In this document: positions 38,036 through 50,358 of the stretch, piece after piece
Layout of the letters: every line of letters begins with the position of its first letter
Numbering within the stretch: position 1 is the stretch's first letter
Source: Panaeolus papilionaceus
Lineage: Eukaryota > Basidiomycota > Agaricomycetes > Agaricales
Direction: 5' to 3'
Length of the DNA stretch: 64,000 bases
Assembly (NCBI GenBank): GCA_015501605.1
Contig: JADNRZ010000029.1
Coordinates: 310,001 to 374,000, forward strand
Translations under genes and position numbers: made by a program
Notes under the pieces: generated by a model
Databases searched by the model: none
The model's input: only the letters and a program-made list of their open reading frames with translations
What the model was told of the DNA's origin: nothing

Positions 38036-41000
38036 ATGACCAGTAACTCCATCTTACATCTTGGAAAGGATCACTGGCAATGGAAACAGCGAGACCGAGG
38101 GCAGGAGCTTCTTGCTGACGCTCAAAATTTGACGGACTGGACAGCTGTTTCTAGGTTTCCTTCCGAGATACATGTCGAACTCCTTGAAGCTGGCAAGATA
38201 TCGCACCCTCATATTGGGTTTAACGAGCATAAGGCTTTGTGTATGTATTTGGTTGTTGAGGCTTTGGACGTGCAACTCAACTTGGGTTTGCAGGGGTTGC
38301 TGATGAAGAGTGGTTATACAAGTCTACTTTTTCTTTTAACAACGCTGCTAAGCATAACAATGGGACCTTGGTATTTGAAGGGCTGGATGCCATATGCGAC
38401 ATTTACTTGGTAAGTCGTAATACAATCCTGTGTCGACCCCCGCGAGATATGGTCATGCTGACCTCAATCTCTTCGAAGAATGACTCTCTAATCATATCTG
38501 CGGACAACCAATTCCGAACATGGACGTACGATCTCCGTCTTTCCGATAACAGCACCCTGAAAGAGGCCAATACCCTATTGCTGCATTTCAAGTCAGCAAA
38601 AGCATTGGCCAAAGCTGAAGAAGCAAAATATGGCAAAGTTCGTGCCGGATCTACTAATCTAGGCGATCCTAGTCGTGTTTATGTGAGAAAGGCTCAGTAT
38701 GATTGGAGGTACGTGGTTCTCGTTCCGTGTGAAATAAAAGAACTATTGTCGATTCATTTTTTGCTAGGTGGGATTGGGTATGTACGGCGTACTAACGCTA
38801 TACGGGTAATTCTAACACGTTGGAGTCGATTAGGGCCCAGAAGTCATCACATGCGGTCCACACCGCCCCATCTACCTCAAAACCTACAATGTTAAGATCG
38901 ACGAATTTGACCCCCAAACAAGCGTTCGCCTCGTCCAAGGCAAAACGTCATTCAGTCTTGAAAACGTGGTCACTCTTGTCGGAGACTATGACAGCAGTCT
39001 ATATAGCCTGACTTACAAGCTTACCACTTCCAAAGGCGTGGTCGTGCGCGAAACCACGCATGATATTTCCGAATGGCAAGGCAGCAATCCCGATCCACAT
39101 AAGGCCCTCATGGATGATTTGGAAGAGAGTGGTCTTGTTGATCTATGGTGGCCTGTTGGTTACGGGCAACAGAATCTGTATGATGTTTCCGTTGAGCTGT
39201 GGGGAAAGGTAAGTCAATCAAGATGCGTTTCTTCCTTGTACCTCAATTTTGACCATGTTTTCCTCTAGGATAACGTTCTGGTTGAGAGTGTTACACGCCG
39301 CATTGGATTCCGTACGGTTGAGCTCATTCAAGAGCCGTTGGCTGAGGATGATCAGTATGGACGAGGAACGACATTTTTGTTTGAGGTCAACGGAGTGAGG
39401 ATGTTCATGGGAGGTGCATTGTTATCTTTGCCTTACTCAAGAGTTGATAAGTTAACCCCCTTCATTTACGCAGGATCCAACTGGGTCCCTGCGGATAATT
39501 TTTTCACTACAATTTCTGACGAACGTTATCGGGCTTGGTTGACACTTTTACGAGACGGAAACCAAAACATGGTCCGTATCTGGGGTGGAGGGATTTACGA
39601 GCCTGATGTCTTTTATGATATCTGTGATGGTATGGCTCTACCTCTTCTACCTTCTCGATGTAGAATGTTAAACTAACACGTCAAAATTTGCTCGTTCAGA
39701 ATTGGGAATTCTCGTATGGCAGGACTTCCAGTTTGCTTGTGGCGTTTATCCAGCCCACCCTGATTTTGTTGCGAGCGTGAGGAGAGAGGCGGAGGATAAT
39801 GTTATCAGACTGCGACATCACCCGTCGCTGGCGCTGTTTTGCGGGAATAACGAGGATTATCAGATGGTTTTGCAATGGGGTGGTATGTTGCGCGCTTCTC
39901 CTGACCCTTTTATACCTTCTAAGATTATCCTTAGGCATCAATGACCTCCCAGCTCGTATTCTCTACGAAGAGGTTTTCCCTGAAGTTGTCAACAGTTTAA
40001 CTCGATTCACTATCCCATATCATCGCGGCTCGCCATATGGCGGTAAAGGATGGGATACGTCAGACCCGACGATTGGAGATGTACACCAGTGGAATATATG
40101 GGGTGGCAAGGAGCTGCCGTATCATGAGTATGATAGGATGGGAGGCAGGTTTGTGAGGTGGGCGGTTTTTCAACTTCGAGTAGTCATTGACGAGGACTTA
40201 TTTACATATCACCCCTTGAATAGTGAATTTGGTATCCCTGCTATGCCTTCCCTCGAAACCATCAAATATTGGATGCAAGGCATCACTGACGAAAGGCAGT
40301 GGTACGCACAGAGTCAGGCGATGGCACAACATACCAAGGCGGGTGCTTTTGAGAGAAGGTTTGCGATTGTGATGAATGAGAATTTTAGGTTGACGGAGGA
40401 TTTGGAGACGTATGTATTATGTTTCTCCTGTGGAATATTCTTATATGATTGTTACTTATTTTTGGGCGTCTTTAGACATGTCTTCAACACCCAACTCATG
40501 CAATCTGAAGCCTTGGGCCATGCGTATAGATCCTGGAAGCGGGAATGGAGAAGGCCTGGAAAGCAGTTCGTGAGTTGTCATACCCTGCTCCTTTTTGCTT
40601 TATCTATTTACTCCTTCTCCTAGACGGCAGGCATCCTTGTCTGGCAACTGAATGATTGTTGGCCCGGAGTTTCATGGGCCATTGCTGACTATTTCGTGAG
40701 TGATTTATGACCCTGATGAGTCGTTATATTTACAATTGCCCATTAGCTGAGGGCAAAACCATCATACTACACTATTGCTCGTATTTTAGCCCCAATCACT
40801 GTTGAAGTGACACGCACCGTCGTTAAAAATCGGGATAACGATCGTCCCCGTCAGGTATGTTATCCCGTCCTCTGCGTGAAGTCGGTCGCCTCACTGATTC
40901 AATTTTAGTACTACGAGTTTGGAGCAACTCAGACTAAACATGCTCTCCTCGACATTTGGGCGACTAACAGCATGCTCACTCCCCGTACCGTGAAATGGGA

Positions 41001-41523
41001 AGTTCACTTCTTCGACATCAATACCGATTGGCATCACAAGAACGAAGGCGACTGTGTCACTCTGTTTCCCAACCAAACCACTGAACTCGTCAGCCAAATG
41101 CTGTGTTTGGGCCCAGAACCACCAGTTGGGACTTCTCAAGGAGATCCTGCGTACATTACATCTGCGACTGTTGTGGTTCAAACGAGGCTCGTGGATGTGG
41201 AGAGTGGGGAAATTGTTGCTCGCTCGTCTAACTGGCCTGAACCATACCGATTCCTTCAACCTTCCAACCCGGGATTGGACATCAAATCAGACAGATTATC
41301 AGATGGAAAGGTCCAATTCTCGGTTACAGCGAAATTACCGGTCAAGTGTGCTTTCTTCAGTGCTGAAGGAGAGGGTTCTGAAAAGGTTTTGTGGAGCGAC
41401 AATGCACTTGATTTGGTGCCCGGTGATACACAGTTAGCTGTTGGAAGGAACATTCAGGAGGCGCATAAAATCAAGGTGGCATTTTTTGGACAAGAGAAGG
41501 CACAAGAGGTGTTTATAGCCTAG
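38036..41523 (+). CDS. Beta-mannosidase, glycoside hydrolase family 2
   Basis: Removes terminal beta-linked mannose from mannan and galactomannan oligosaccharides. Fourteen exons start at 38036, 38294, 38479, 38768, 38834, 39269, 39474, 39700, 39935, 40224, 40476, 40624, 40747 and 40909. They total 2,718 nt, giving 905 aa. Exon 4 is only 10 nt and restores the conserved WDWGPE block. The jelly-roll domain has CDIYLNDSLI and YDWRWDW. The catalytic TIM barrel has SNWVPADNF, VRIWGGGIYE, LFCGNNED (Glu acid/base) and SEFGIPAMPS (Glu nucleophile), then WQLNDCWPGVSWA. No signal peptide is seen, so this resembles the intracellular B-type fungal enzymes, which act on imported oligosaccharides; that location is inferred. 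Introns are 51-70 nt. Intact. Confidence 0.94.
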
Positions 41524-41741
41524 AAAAGTTGAATATGTTGCCTGTAATACCAATCATTCTGCAATAGACCTCAAACGTTGAGTTGCCTTGATGCAACGGG
41601 GGCATGAGCGAATCAGGAAGCAAGCACTATCGCATGAATTACATAATTGGTCGTTCGAGCATAATTACATAATAAATCAAGGTTTTCCGAACGAATCCGT
41701 CCGTCTGCCCAGCTCAACGTTAACCACAACGACGAGCAACG

Positions 41742-43535
41742 ATGTTGAGGGCATCGTCATCGTCCCAGACACTCCTTAGAGTTGGCTCAAAGCTGCCAAG
41801 TACGTTGCCTACTAACGTCTTCCTAAAATGCTGCTTATAGTCCTATAGAACCTCAGCGCGCAACTAAACACCGGATACAGCGCTCGCTGGCCACTGTTGC
41901 TGACACCCCAGTGCGCCGTTATGGTGGATTGAAGGACCAGGATCGTATTTTCACAAATGCATACTGCCGCCATGATCACGGTATCAAGGGAGCAATGGTA
42001 CGTCTGGTCTCATGTCCAAAAACGTGGAAGAATATGCTCAACCAAAATGTTATAGTCGCGCGGTGACTGGCACAGAACAAAAGATATTCTCCTCAAGGGC
42101 GACTCGTGGATTATCCAAAGTATCAAGGACTCCGGACTTCGAGGACGTGGAGGAGCTGGATTCCCTAGTGGTCTCAAATGGAGTTTTATGAACAAGCCTG
42201 GTTGGGAGAAGGACCCACGGTATGTGGTTTGCTCTTGAAACTTGGCGCTCGTATTCATTATCATGAAAGTCCTCGTTATCTCGTCATCAATGCCGACGAG
42301 GGAGAGCCAGGAACTTGCAAGGACAGAGAAATCCTCCGTGGTGACCCTCACAAGCTCATTGAGGGTTGTTTGGTCGCCGGACGTGGAATGAACGCTACCG
42401 CCGCCTACATCTACATTCGCGGTGAATTCTACCAAGAGGCCTCGCACGTCCAACAAGCCATCAATGAAGCCTACGCTGCTGGCTTCCTCGGCAAAGACGC
42501 TTGCGGATCCGGATACTCTTTCGATGTCTACGTCCATCGCGGTGCTGGTGCCTACATTTGCGGTGAAGAGACTGCCCTCATTGAGAGTATCGAAGGCAAG
42601 CAGGGAAAACCACGTCTCAAGCCCCCCTTCCCTGCCGATGTTGGTCTCTTTGGCTGCCCCACCACCGTGGCCAATGTTGAGACCGTTGCTGTCGCCCCCA
42701 CCATTTGCCGCCGCGGTTCTAGCTGGTTTGCAGGCTTTGGTCGCGAGAGGAACCAGGGCACCAAGCTTTTCTGCATTAGCGGACATGTGAACAACCCTTG
42801 CGTTGTTGAGGAGGAGATGAGTATCCCTTTGAAGGATCTCATTGAGAAGCACTGCGGTGGTGTAAGGGGTGGATGGGACAACCTTCTTGGTATTATTCCA
42901 GGAGGATCCTCTGTTCCCGTCATTCCCAAAGATGTTTGTGCTGAAGTCTTGTGAGTCCTACATTAGTTTGTGTAGCATTTTTCCCGGTACTTATTTATTT
43001 TATTCAGAATGGACTACGACTCCCTCAAGGACGCACAGTCTGGTCTTGGAACTGGTGCCGTCATTGTCATGGACAAGAGCACCGACATTGTCGCTGGCAT
43101 TGCCCGCTTCTCTCAGTTCTACAAGCACGAATCTTGCGGTCAATGCACACCCTGTCGTGAGGGCACCACCTGGATGATGAACATGATGAACAGGATGGTT
43201 GAGGGTCGCGGACACCAACGTGAAATCGACATGCTTCTTGAACTCACGTACGTTTACTCCCTCGGGGCATGAATTCTGCCGCATTTATGCTAACTAATTG
43301 TTACAGCAAACAAGTTGAAGGTCGTACTATCTGCGCTTTGGGTGATGCTGCTGCATGGCCTATTCAGGGTCTCATGCGTCACTTCCGCCCCGAAGTTGAG
43401 GCCCGCATTGCCAACTTCCGTGCTCAACAGGGTGCTGTCGGCTTCGGAGGCCACCTTGCCAGCGCTGCTGACGACACCCTCGCTCTTCCTGACAACCTCG
43501 GTCTCAGGCTTCCCGAGCCCTCTGCTCAAGCTTAA
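41742..43535 (+). CDS. NUO51: NADH:ubiquinone oxidoreductase 51 kDa flavoprotein subunit (complex I)
   Basis: The subunit that binds NADH and FMN and carries one 4Fe-4S cluster (N3) at the tip of mitochondrial complex I. Exons are 41742-41799, 41849-41997, 42056-42219, 42270-42950, 43008-43247 and 43307-43535. They total 1,521 nt, giving 506 aa. The N-terminus ([18 protein letters not shown]) is a typical mitochondrial targeting peptide, which supports this ATG. Motifs are [13 protein letters not shown] (FMN), [27 protein letters not shown], then [13 protein letters not shown] with the fourth Cys in [12 protein letters not shown]. It begins 219 bp after the beta-mannosidase gene on the same strand. 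Introns are 49-59 nt. Intact. Confidence 0.95.
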
Positions 43536-43749
43536 TTTACCGTCCTACAACCCAGCCCCACTTCTCAGCGGATAAAAATCGACTCAAATGTTGTTTTCCG
43601 TCTGTTCTTGTTAGATTTTTCAGAATAAATCAAGGCCCCCTTTTTTATTGCTCTCTTATCGTGACAATACGTGAGCTCATCGGTTCTATCTATTGTCGTA
43701 GGGAGCTTCTTCATGCAAGACATTATGAAGTGGCCTGCATAGTACCCCA

Positions 43750-44790
43750 TCACTTGCGAACAGAGACGTGGAAGGGCACCTGCGGTCCCTCGTGGGCTCT
43801 TCCCTTGACGATTGGGATCATGCTTCCAGCTGGCGCCCCAATAATTTCGACCCCTGGCACTGGGGAGAAATCGAACTTGTCAATGAGTGCTGTTAGAGTC
43901 GCTTGAAGTTCTAGGATTCTGAAGGGATCATTCTAGCAACCTGTCAAGCGACATTGAAAGGCCGACTATTACTCACGCAAATTTCCACCTAGGATGCGAG
44001 GGAGAATTCATGAGTGGGTTTTATGAAAAACGTGAAACAATACTGACCTCGGACAGCCTCTGTCACCTCCCGGCATGCGTTGCATAAAAAAACAGTGTCA
44101 GCAACTGACTGTTCTCTGAACGATTATACATACAAAAGGCAGGTCTGAATATAATCATTGCTCTTTTAGTCGGAATAATAATTAATTGAAATCATAGGAT
44201 ATTCTTTTCGTGTGTCGTCTTGCACGAAGCGTTCCGGGTTCAACTCATTTGCATGACAGCCCCATACGCTTTTCAATCTCCGTGAAGAGCAATATGATGT
44301 CGCCAACATGATTTGCTATAGTGAAGGTGAGGGAGTTGCCTCTGGTATGTATAAACTGAAATCTAAAAATCCTGTCCTTTCTTTACAAAGATCTCTGAGG
44401 TGTAGCTACCGTCTGTCGTCCGTATTGGGGTTGCCAAAGGAATGATATCCTCTTCAGCTGCCGTCCTTGGAAGCGCAAATACAGCAGGATGAAGACCTAG
44501 AGATTCCTGAAGAGGGCAATTCGCCTTATTCTAGGTTCAAGAAACAAGGAGACCGACATGTATCACAGCATTTGTGAATTCCATACTCTCCAATTCTGGG
44601 GCAGTCAGCTCATCGGGGGTGGCAATCGCAGCTTTAACACGAGCTATTTCGCCGCGGACACGTTGGTCCTTTGGGTGGTGGGCCAAATCGTTCAATACCC
44701 AGGTAAGTGCGTTGGTCATGGAGTCATGGGCTGCGAACATGATGGTGCTGAGGGCATCCAGTCATATCAGTGCCATCCTTCCCCACGACG
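43750..44790 (-). pseudogene. Cytochrome P450 pseudogene (C-terminal half)
   Basis: The minus strand retains recognisable P450 landmarks in order. The I-helix reads ALSTIMFAAHDSMTNALTWVL (near 44780-44700). Next comes DELTAPELESMEFTNAV. The K-helix reads QESLGLHPAVF near 44520-44480, where the usual E-x-x-R has Gly in place of Arg. Then DIIPLATPI and, near 44090-44050, MPGGDRGCPR, a degraded heme-Cys loop that lacks the Phe and the Gly after Cys. The end is NDPFRILELQATL and FDFSPVPGVEI, stopping at a TGA at 43750-43752. A frame change lies just before ALSTIM. The N-terminal half is not found upstream. Loss of the ExxR Arg and the frame break argue for a dead gene. Confidence 0.7.
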
Positions 44791-46274
44791 TGTTAAAAAC
44801 ACGCACCTGACTTGTGAAAGTGGCTCGTCTTCATCCAATCTTTTTTTTAATATCGGCGGATAAGCTTGATTTAACTGATTTTTCAAATGTCGACAGGTCA
44901 ATTCCTTGTTCGAGACCAAGGGTGATAAGTCAAACCTAGAATGCTCGACATGTCCTTCTCGTCTTCGGTTCTGTCACGTCACCCTTGCGCCTTTCAATGA
45001 CACCCTTGGCTACCCTTTTAATTATTTGAAGGTAGTGTCACAATTGCCGGATTTGACGAGCGGGAATATATTCAACCATCAGCAGAACTTTCGGTGAGGC
45101 GAACCGCCAGAGGGAGGTAAACAGGATCATCCCTTCGTGAATGTCTAGATGGCAGTCTGATCTGTGCTAACACACCTTGAACAATCTCGATCTTTGGGGG
45201 TGTATGAGTGCTCACAAAATATTGGTGAAAGCGTCGGTGAGCTCCCCTTCTGCACCCCCTTCCAGCATTTTAAACGATGTTCCAAGGCGGCTATTGTTCC
45301 AGGCCAACGCCTGTGAAGGATGTGGCCCTGGCATCACACAACCACACAATCTGATACGAACTCGACCCAAGAAACAACACAATTTTAAATTAAATTTAAA
45401 GGTAGATATATATTTCAAGTTATTATAACAAAACTGTTAAACCGGATTTTTCTTGGATTTTTCATACTAGACTCTTCGAGCATTGGAAACGCAGAACAAC
45501 CGCTGAGAAACCAGGGTGGGAGAGACTGCTGGGGCTTAATCAAGGTTTGATGATCCTGAAGAGTTTACAGTGCTCGAATTCGCCATGGTGGCGACAAGCA
45601 AATTAAACGAAAAACCAAGTGATACCAACCGCGACTTCGAGAAGCGTACGCCACACGTGGGCGACGTTAACGGAAGGAGAACACACCCCATATTTACTTT
45701 GGCCAAACCTTGCAGGTTGGGGTGCGTTGTCTATCCAAGTGCTTCTCATTGATTCTCTTTCGTTTTGTAGGCACTGCATCTCATATGCATGGACGGCTCC
45801 ATTACTGTAATATGCTGTTAGGATTTCAAAGACATCGTGTTCATCCAAGCGCTCTTCAGTAATAGGTCGTCAAACTATTTGATAAACTGTATGCACGCTT
45901 TGAAGCCGGGACGTAAACGTTGTCGTATTGCGAGCGAAATGCGAGGCATGGAACCAGTGTTCTACACTCCCCGTGTCCACAGAAGCACTCTTCGGAAGTT
46001 TGGAGCTGGGTTTGAAGCCCAAAGTATAATGGTCATTCATACTTTCGGTGGGCATTTAGGTGTTACAAGGTATCTTCTCGCGTCTTACAATCAAAAGCGT
46101 CAAAGGGTGGCAATACCTGCAAGATGGCTCGTGAACCCTTGCAGCAACTTGCTGTCACTGTCGCTGATTTTTACTTTTTTTCAAAAAGCAACGTCTCTTC
46201 AGCTCGGTTCTTACCTGGAAACACCAACGAACGGCACCCGAAGCCACTGACCGAACGGAATTCAAGGAGGATCT
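44791..46274. other. No supported gene; possible further P450 debris
   Basis: Short minus-strand open segments at 45848-45603 and 46055-45870 could be remains of the P450 5' half, but no P450 motif is seen in them. The AT-rich patch near 45370-45430 is unremarkable. The right end is the ERG1 promoter. Confidence 0.3.
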
Positions 46275-47923
46275 ATGCCCCGACATCAATACGATATTGT
46301 CATTGTTGGAGCCGGTATCGCTGGGTCGTCTCTTGCCCATGCTTTGGCATCCTTGGGACGAACAGTCCCTCTTCGCATTGCCCTTGTGGAGAGGTCTTTC
46401 TCTCAACCGGATAGGATTGTGGGTGAGTTGCTACAGCCCGGTGGTGTGGAAGCGCTCAAAACCCTCAATATGTCTTCCGCCTTGGAGGGCATCGATGCTG
46501 TCCTCGTGATGGGGTACCACCTCATAGAGAGGGGGGAATCTGTTCAGATTCCTTATCCACTTGGAAGGGAGGGTCGCAGTTTTCATCATGGTCGCTTTGT
46601 GATGGGCTTACGACGAATAGCTTTGGGTCACACGAACGTTCAGCCAATCGAGGCCACTGCAACGGCACTCATCGAGTGTCCACTCTCTGCGAAGGTTATC
46701 GGTGTTCGTACTATATCTGGTTCGAAGATACAAGACCATGTGGATGTTTACGGATCGCTAATCGTGGTAGCCGATGGCTGCTTTTCAACTTTTCGAGCGC
46801 TTGTTATGGGTGACTCGGCACCGAAGGTCACCACGAAGAGTTATTTCGTCGGCACAATCCTCGAGGAGGTCCAGCTTCCTGCACCACAACATGGGACCGT
46901 CGTTCTTCCCCCAGGATCCCGGCCAGTCTTACTCTACCAGATATCTGAACGAGACACCAGGATGTTAATAGACATCCAGCACCCTCTACCGAGCGACGTC
47001 AAGGTTTGGATAATGTACTCGGAGATACAAGGATATTAATTATTTGTAGGGCTACATCCTTTCAGACGTTGTTCCCGCTCTTCCCTTGTCTTTACAAAAA
47101 GCTGTCGAATTGGCGCTTGAAAATAAGAGGTTGCGCCGCATGCCGAACTCGTTCCTGCCGCCGGTCCAGCAAGGTCGTTCTGTTTCCAAACAAGGTGTCC
47201 TTCTCGTCGGCGATTGCTGGAACATGCGTCATCCGCTCACAGGCGGTGGAATGACTGTAGCTCTCAACGACGTGATCTATCTGCGCGATACTCTATCGCA
47301 ATTGGAAAGTTTCGACGATTGGAAAAAAATAGAGCGCAAATTGCGAAACTGGCACTGGGCCAGGAAGCCACTGTCATCTACAATCAACATCTTAAGCGGG
47401 ACGCTGTATGGATTATTTGAAGGAGCTGGTGGGTTAACATCTTCAGGAGTAATCACAGCTGATGTTTGCCGTTAGATGACGACTACTTAGCTTTGAGAAG
47501 AGGTTGCTTCAGGTACTTTCAGCTAGGAGGGCGTTGTAAATCAGAACCCATTTCATTACTTTCTGGGTGCGTCCAATATTATCATGATTAAACCGAATAT
47601 TCTGGTGTTAACAAGTCCCATAGTATAACACCTTCCCCTCTCAGACTTGTCTTTCACTTTTTTGCGGTCATTTTCTATGCCATTTGGGTAGTCTACACAG
47701 ATCAATCAACCGCAGAAGACACAATCAATTCGAGGAAGACGTCTGACGCTATATTTACCTCGATGTTGAAGTGCGCCAGACTCCCAATAAAGAGTTGTCG
47801 AATGGTGGGTATACCTAACCAATCAAAGAAGTATTTTTACTGACCGCCTCTCAGTTCTGGAAAGCATGCGGAATATTCTTTCCTATCTTATGGAGCGAAA
47901 TCCGTTGGTGGGCACCGTCATAA
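46275..47923 (+). CDS. ERG1: Squalene monooxygenase (squalene epoxidase)
   Basis: An FAD enzyme of the ER and lipid droplets that makes 2,3-oxidosqualene for ergosterol. Exons are 46275-47003, 47050-47428, 47476-47566, 47624-47804 and 47855-47923. They total 1,449 nt, giving 482 aa. The N-terminus reads YDIVIVGAGIAGSSLAHALA (dinucleotide-binding fold), then GELLQPGGVEALK, ADGCFSTFR, and GDCWNMRHPLTGGGMTVAL. That last block is the family FAD motif with Cys-Trp where Ala-Leu or Ser-Trp is common. Exon 3 carries DDDYLALRRGCFRYFQLGG and exons 3-4 carry LLSG/ITPSPLRLVFHFFAV, both typical of the C-terminus, which ends in a hydrophobic anchor. Length fits fungal Erg1. The ATG is preceded by an in-frame-free short leader. 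Intact. Confidence 0.94.
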
Positions 47924-48127
47924 CTGCTTGACATACTTGGCTTTTTTTTTAGGCGAACTCTCAGATTTCCAACTAGTTGTGTCATTATGTCCCCTTGTTC
48001 GTCTCAAATTTTAGACATTTCATCACCTTGCGATACGTCAAGTGTCACTTTCAGATATTGCACAAACGTCGTCTAAAGTTAAAATTCTATGCACAACCTA
48101 GAAACAACCTTGGTACACAGAAGGGCA

Positions 48128-48762
48128 CTACTTAGTTTCGGGGTCGTCGTTAGTGACGGTGTCTTCCTCCCGGCGGTATCCCCGATAGCCTCCGTAACTT
48201 CCTCCCGAATTTCCATTGTAAGATCCTCCATACCCGTTATTTTCTGCCTCAGAAGCAGCATTCTCATCCCGTCGATATCCACGGTAGGAACCGCCATAGG
48301 AACCGCCATAGGAGCCACCTCCATTACTGTAGCCGTTGCTCTCTGCCTCAACAGCCTCCTCGCGGCGGTATCCACGGTAAGATCCACCTCCGTAGCCTCC
48401 ATTATTCCAACCGCCTCCATAGCCGTTGTTCTCTGCAGCGACGGAGTCCTCCTCGCGGCGGTATCCGCGATAAGATCCGCCACCATAGCCTCCGTTGTTG
48501 TATCCATTTCCATATCCATTGTTGGTCTCAGCAGCGGCTTCTACCTCCCGTCGGTCTGCCGGCACGTCGTCGTCTTCGCGCTTGTAGTACCCTCCGTACC
48601 CTCCGTTTCCTCCTTGGTATCCCTGACAAAATTGATTAGATCGATGGAATGGTATCATAAGCCTTCCACGATACCCACATTGTAGTTTTCTTCAGCCAAC
48701 ACTGAAGTGCTGAAAGCCAAAGCGAGGACGATAGAAGAGATAATAGAGGCGGTGAACTTCAT
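48128..48762 (-). CDS. Secreted Gly/Tyr-rich repeat protein with dibasic (Kex2-like) sites
   Basis: Exons are 48762-48679 and 48622-48128 (minus). They total 579 nt, giving 192 aa, with a 56-nt intron. The N-terminus is a clean signal peptide (MKFTASIISSIVLALAFS, ending SVLA). The rest is four to five imperfect repeats of about 25-35 residues rich in Asn, Gly, Tyr and Ser. Each ends in SYRGYRR or GYRGYRR followed by an acidic Glu/Asp run, with a KR and an RR in the first unit. A signal peptide plus repeats ending at dibasic sites is the layout of Kex2-processed repeat proteins, whose repeats are released as peptides in the secretory path. Function cannot be told; wall proteins, repellent-like peptides and ribosomal peptide precursors share this layout. 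It converges on ERG1. Confidence 0.75.
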
Positions 48763-49499
48763 GTTTGGATGATCTGCTGAGAGTTGAACCTTGCACCGGT
48801 TTTTATACTGATTTTTCATATTAGTTTTGTCAACACTCTGAGCTCCACGGTTTCTGGGCTAGAAGTCGGTGTAAACTCGTAACCCTCTAAGAGAAATACG
48901 CGAAGTGCTAGAAATATTCTAAGTTGATATTCCTACATGCTCGTGGTGTGAAACGTATGATGTATCTGGCATTCTTGAAAGAATATAAGAACAACATTCT
49001 CTGCGTCATTGAAAGATAGAGCTTCGCTAGAAGGGTTGAGTTGAGTCGACAAGCGCCGAAGCTGGAGGTTCGATGTTTCGAAGCTTAGCATTGGGTCCTA
49101 CGATGTATGAAGACTCGATTCTAGCTGCTTAGGTTGTCGACTATAACGTGCCATTGGTTTTATACCCGCTGAGAAAGCACGCTAAAGCCTTTTAGAGGCT
49201 CTCTTCCTGATTCTTTGACAGAGAAAAAAGGTATGTCATGAGCGTGGGAGTTACGACGCTCTCGAAGATGCCTCGGAGCTATCTTAATGCATGCTGAGTG
49301 TCAACCAAGGTGAAATACACGTCGAGTACACGTCACTCATCCAATAGAATGTCATTAAACCAGGTATGCATTAATAAGAATATGCCCCATAAATTCCATT
49401 TATTCGACTATTTAATATTTACTGCGTAGTTGGATTACATAGACATGCCTCTTATCAGATGATCTATATACCCTGAAACTGGCACTGGGATTCAGAGGT
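48763..49499. other. Promoter side of the repeat-protein gene, no gene seen
   Basis: No ORF or RNA gene supported. The stretch lies between two minus-strand genes and so is the upstream region of the secreted repeat protein. Confidence 0.4.
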
Positions 49500-50002
49500 T
49501 CAGGTGTCCTTACTTATGGTCATCCCTATAGTCTTTTTGACGCTCTCTCCATCTCCTTGAATGTCCGACGACTCGGGAGTCATACTTCCACCGTCAATGC
49601 TCTCTGAATTGTCGAGTTGAGGAGATATGGGCCTCGTGATATCCACATTGTTGACGGGATTCACAGACGGTTGTCCCGTCTGACCATAGATACAGTCAGC
49701 CCGAAGGCGGCTATTGTCCATCCACTTTGGGCGAAGTCTTGGTCGTATAGCATGGCCCAAACGAATATGCAAGACTCTAATGAAAGAGCACGGTGGAAGC
49801 GTTGCGGGCTGGACAGCTGGATCGGGGAGCTACATTCGATATCAGAATACCAGAGCTACTTTTGGCCACAGCCGGTGGTTAAGAGACTCACTTCAGCAAG
49901 GCGTGCTCCAGCAGGGATTTCATCTCGAATGCCATCATACGCATAGGAGATGGTTGCCAGATAGCCAATGATGGCAGATGATACAAGACTTTTGAACAAC
50001 AT
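49500..50002 (-). CDS. Putative small secreted protein, unknown
   Basis: Exons are 50002-49892 and 49808-49500 (minus). They total 420 nt, giving 139 aa, with a GTGAGT...GTCCAG intron of 83 nt between codons. The N-terminus MLFKSLVSSAIIGYLATISY looks like a signal peptide, then YDGIRDEIPAGARLAE. Exon 2 is polar with two Cys and a Ser/Asp-rich end. No family is recognised. An alternative acceptor further on would give a shorter end. The signal peptide is the main support. Confidence 0.45.
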
Positions 50003-50358
50003 GGCTACGTCGGACGTCTTGTCTTGTCAACGAGATGGTTTGGAGTCTTAAGCTCGCTCTTAAGTCTTGAGCAACACTAGCACTGGCTTGTAGCTTATTC
50101 ACGCTGAACCCTTGGTGCTTGTTTGTAGAGTGAGATGTATATTTGTTCACACAAGTCAAACTTTGAAGCAACTGCTAAAGGAGAGCCCAGAATTCGAAGC
50201 CATTTAGCGCTTAAGCCGAATTGCCGCATTTTGTACTCGGCACATAGTACTCTATAAAGTTCCCTCATTGGCTGATTGTGAATTGAAAATGTCCAAAGCG
50301 GACAAGGTGGATATATATTTCCGGGACCAAAATGGATTGTATGATAAAAGTATAACTT
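50003..50358. other. Short intergenic region, no gene seen
   Basis: Upstream of the putative secreted protein and the 3' flank of the next F-box gene; nothing else is recognised. Confidence 0.4.

Noticed and set aside
42010..42852. 280-codon minus-strand ORF opposite NUO51
   Set aside because: It is the antisense shadow of conserved NUO51 exons and crosses their introns without meaning.
48079..48685. Long ORFs on both strands overlapping the secreted repeat protein (198 codons plus, 146 codons minus)
   Set aside because: Repeats of a 3n unit keep several frames open; only the minus frame with signal peptide, correct splice phase and dibasic periodicity makes sense.
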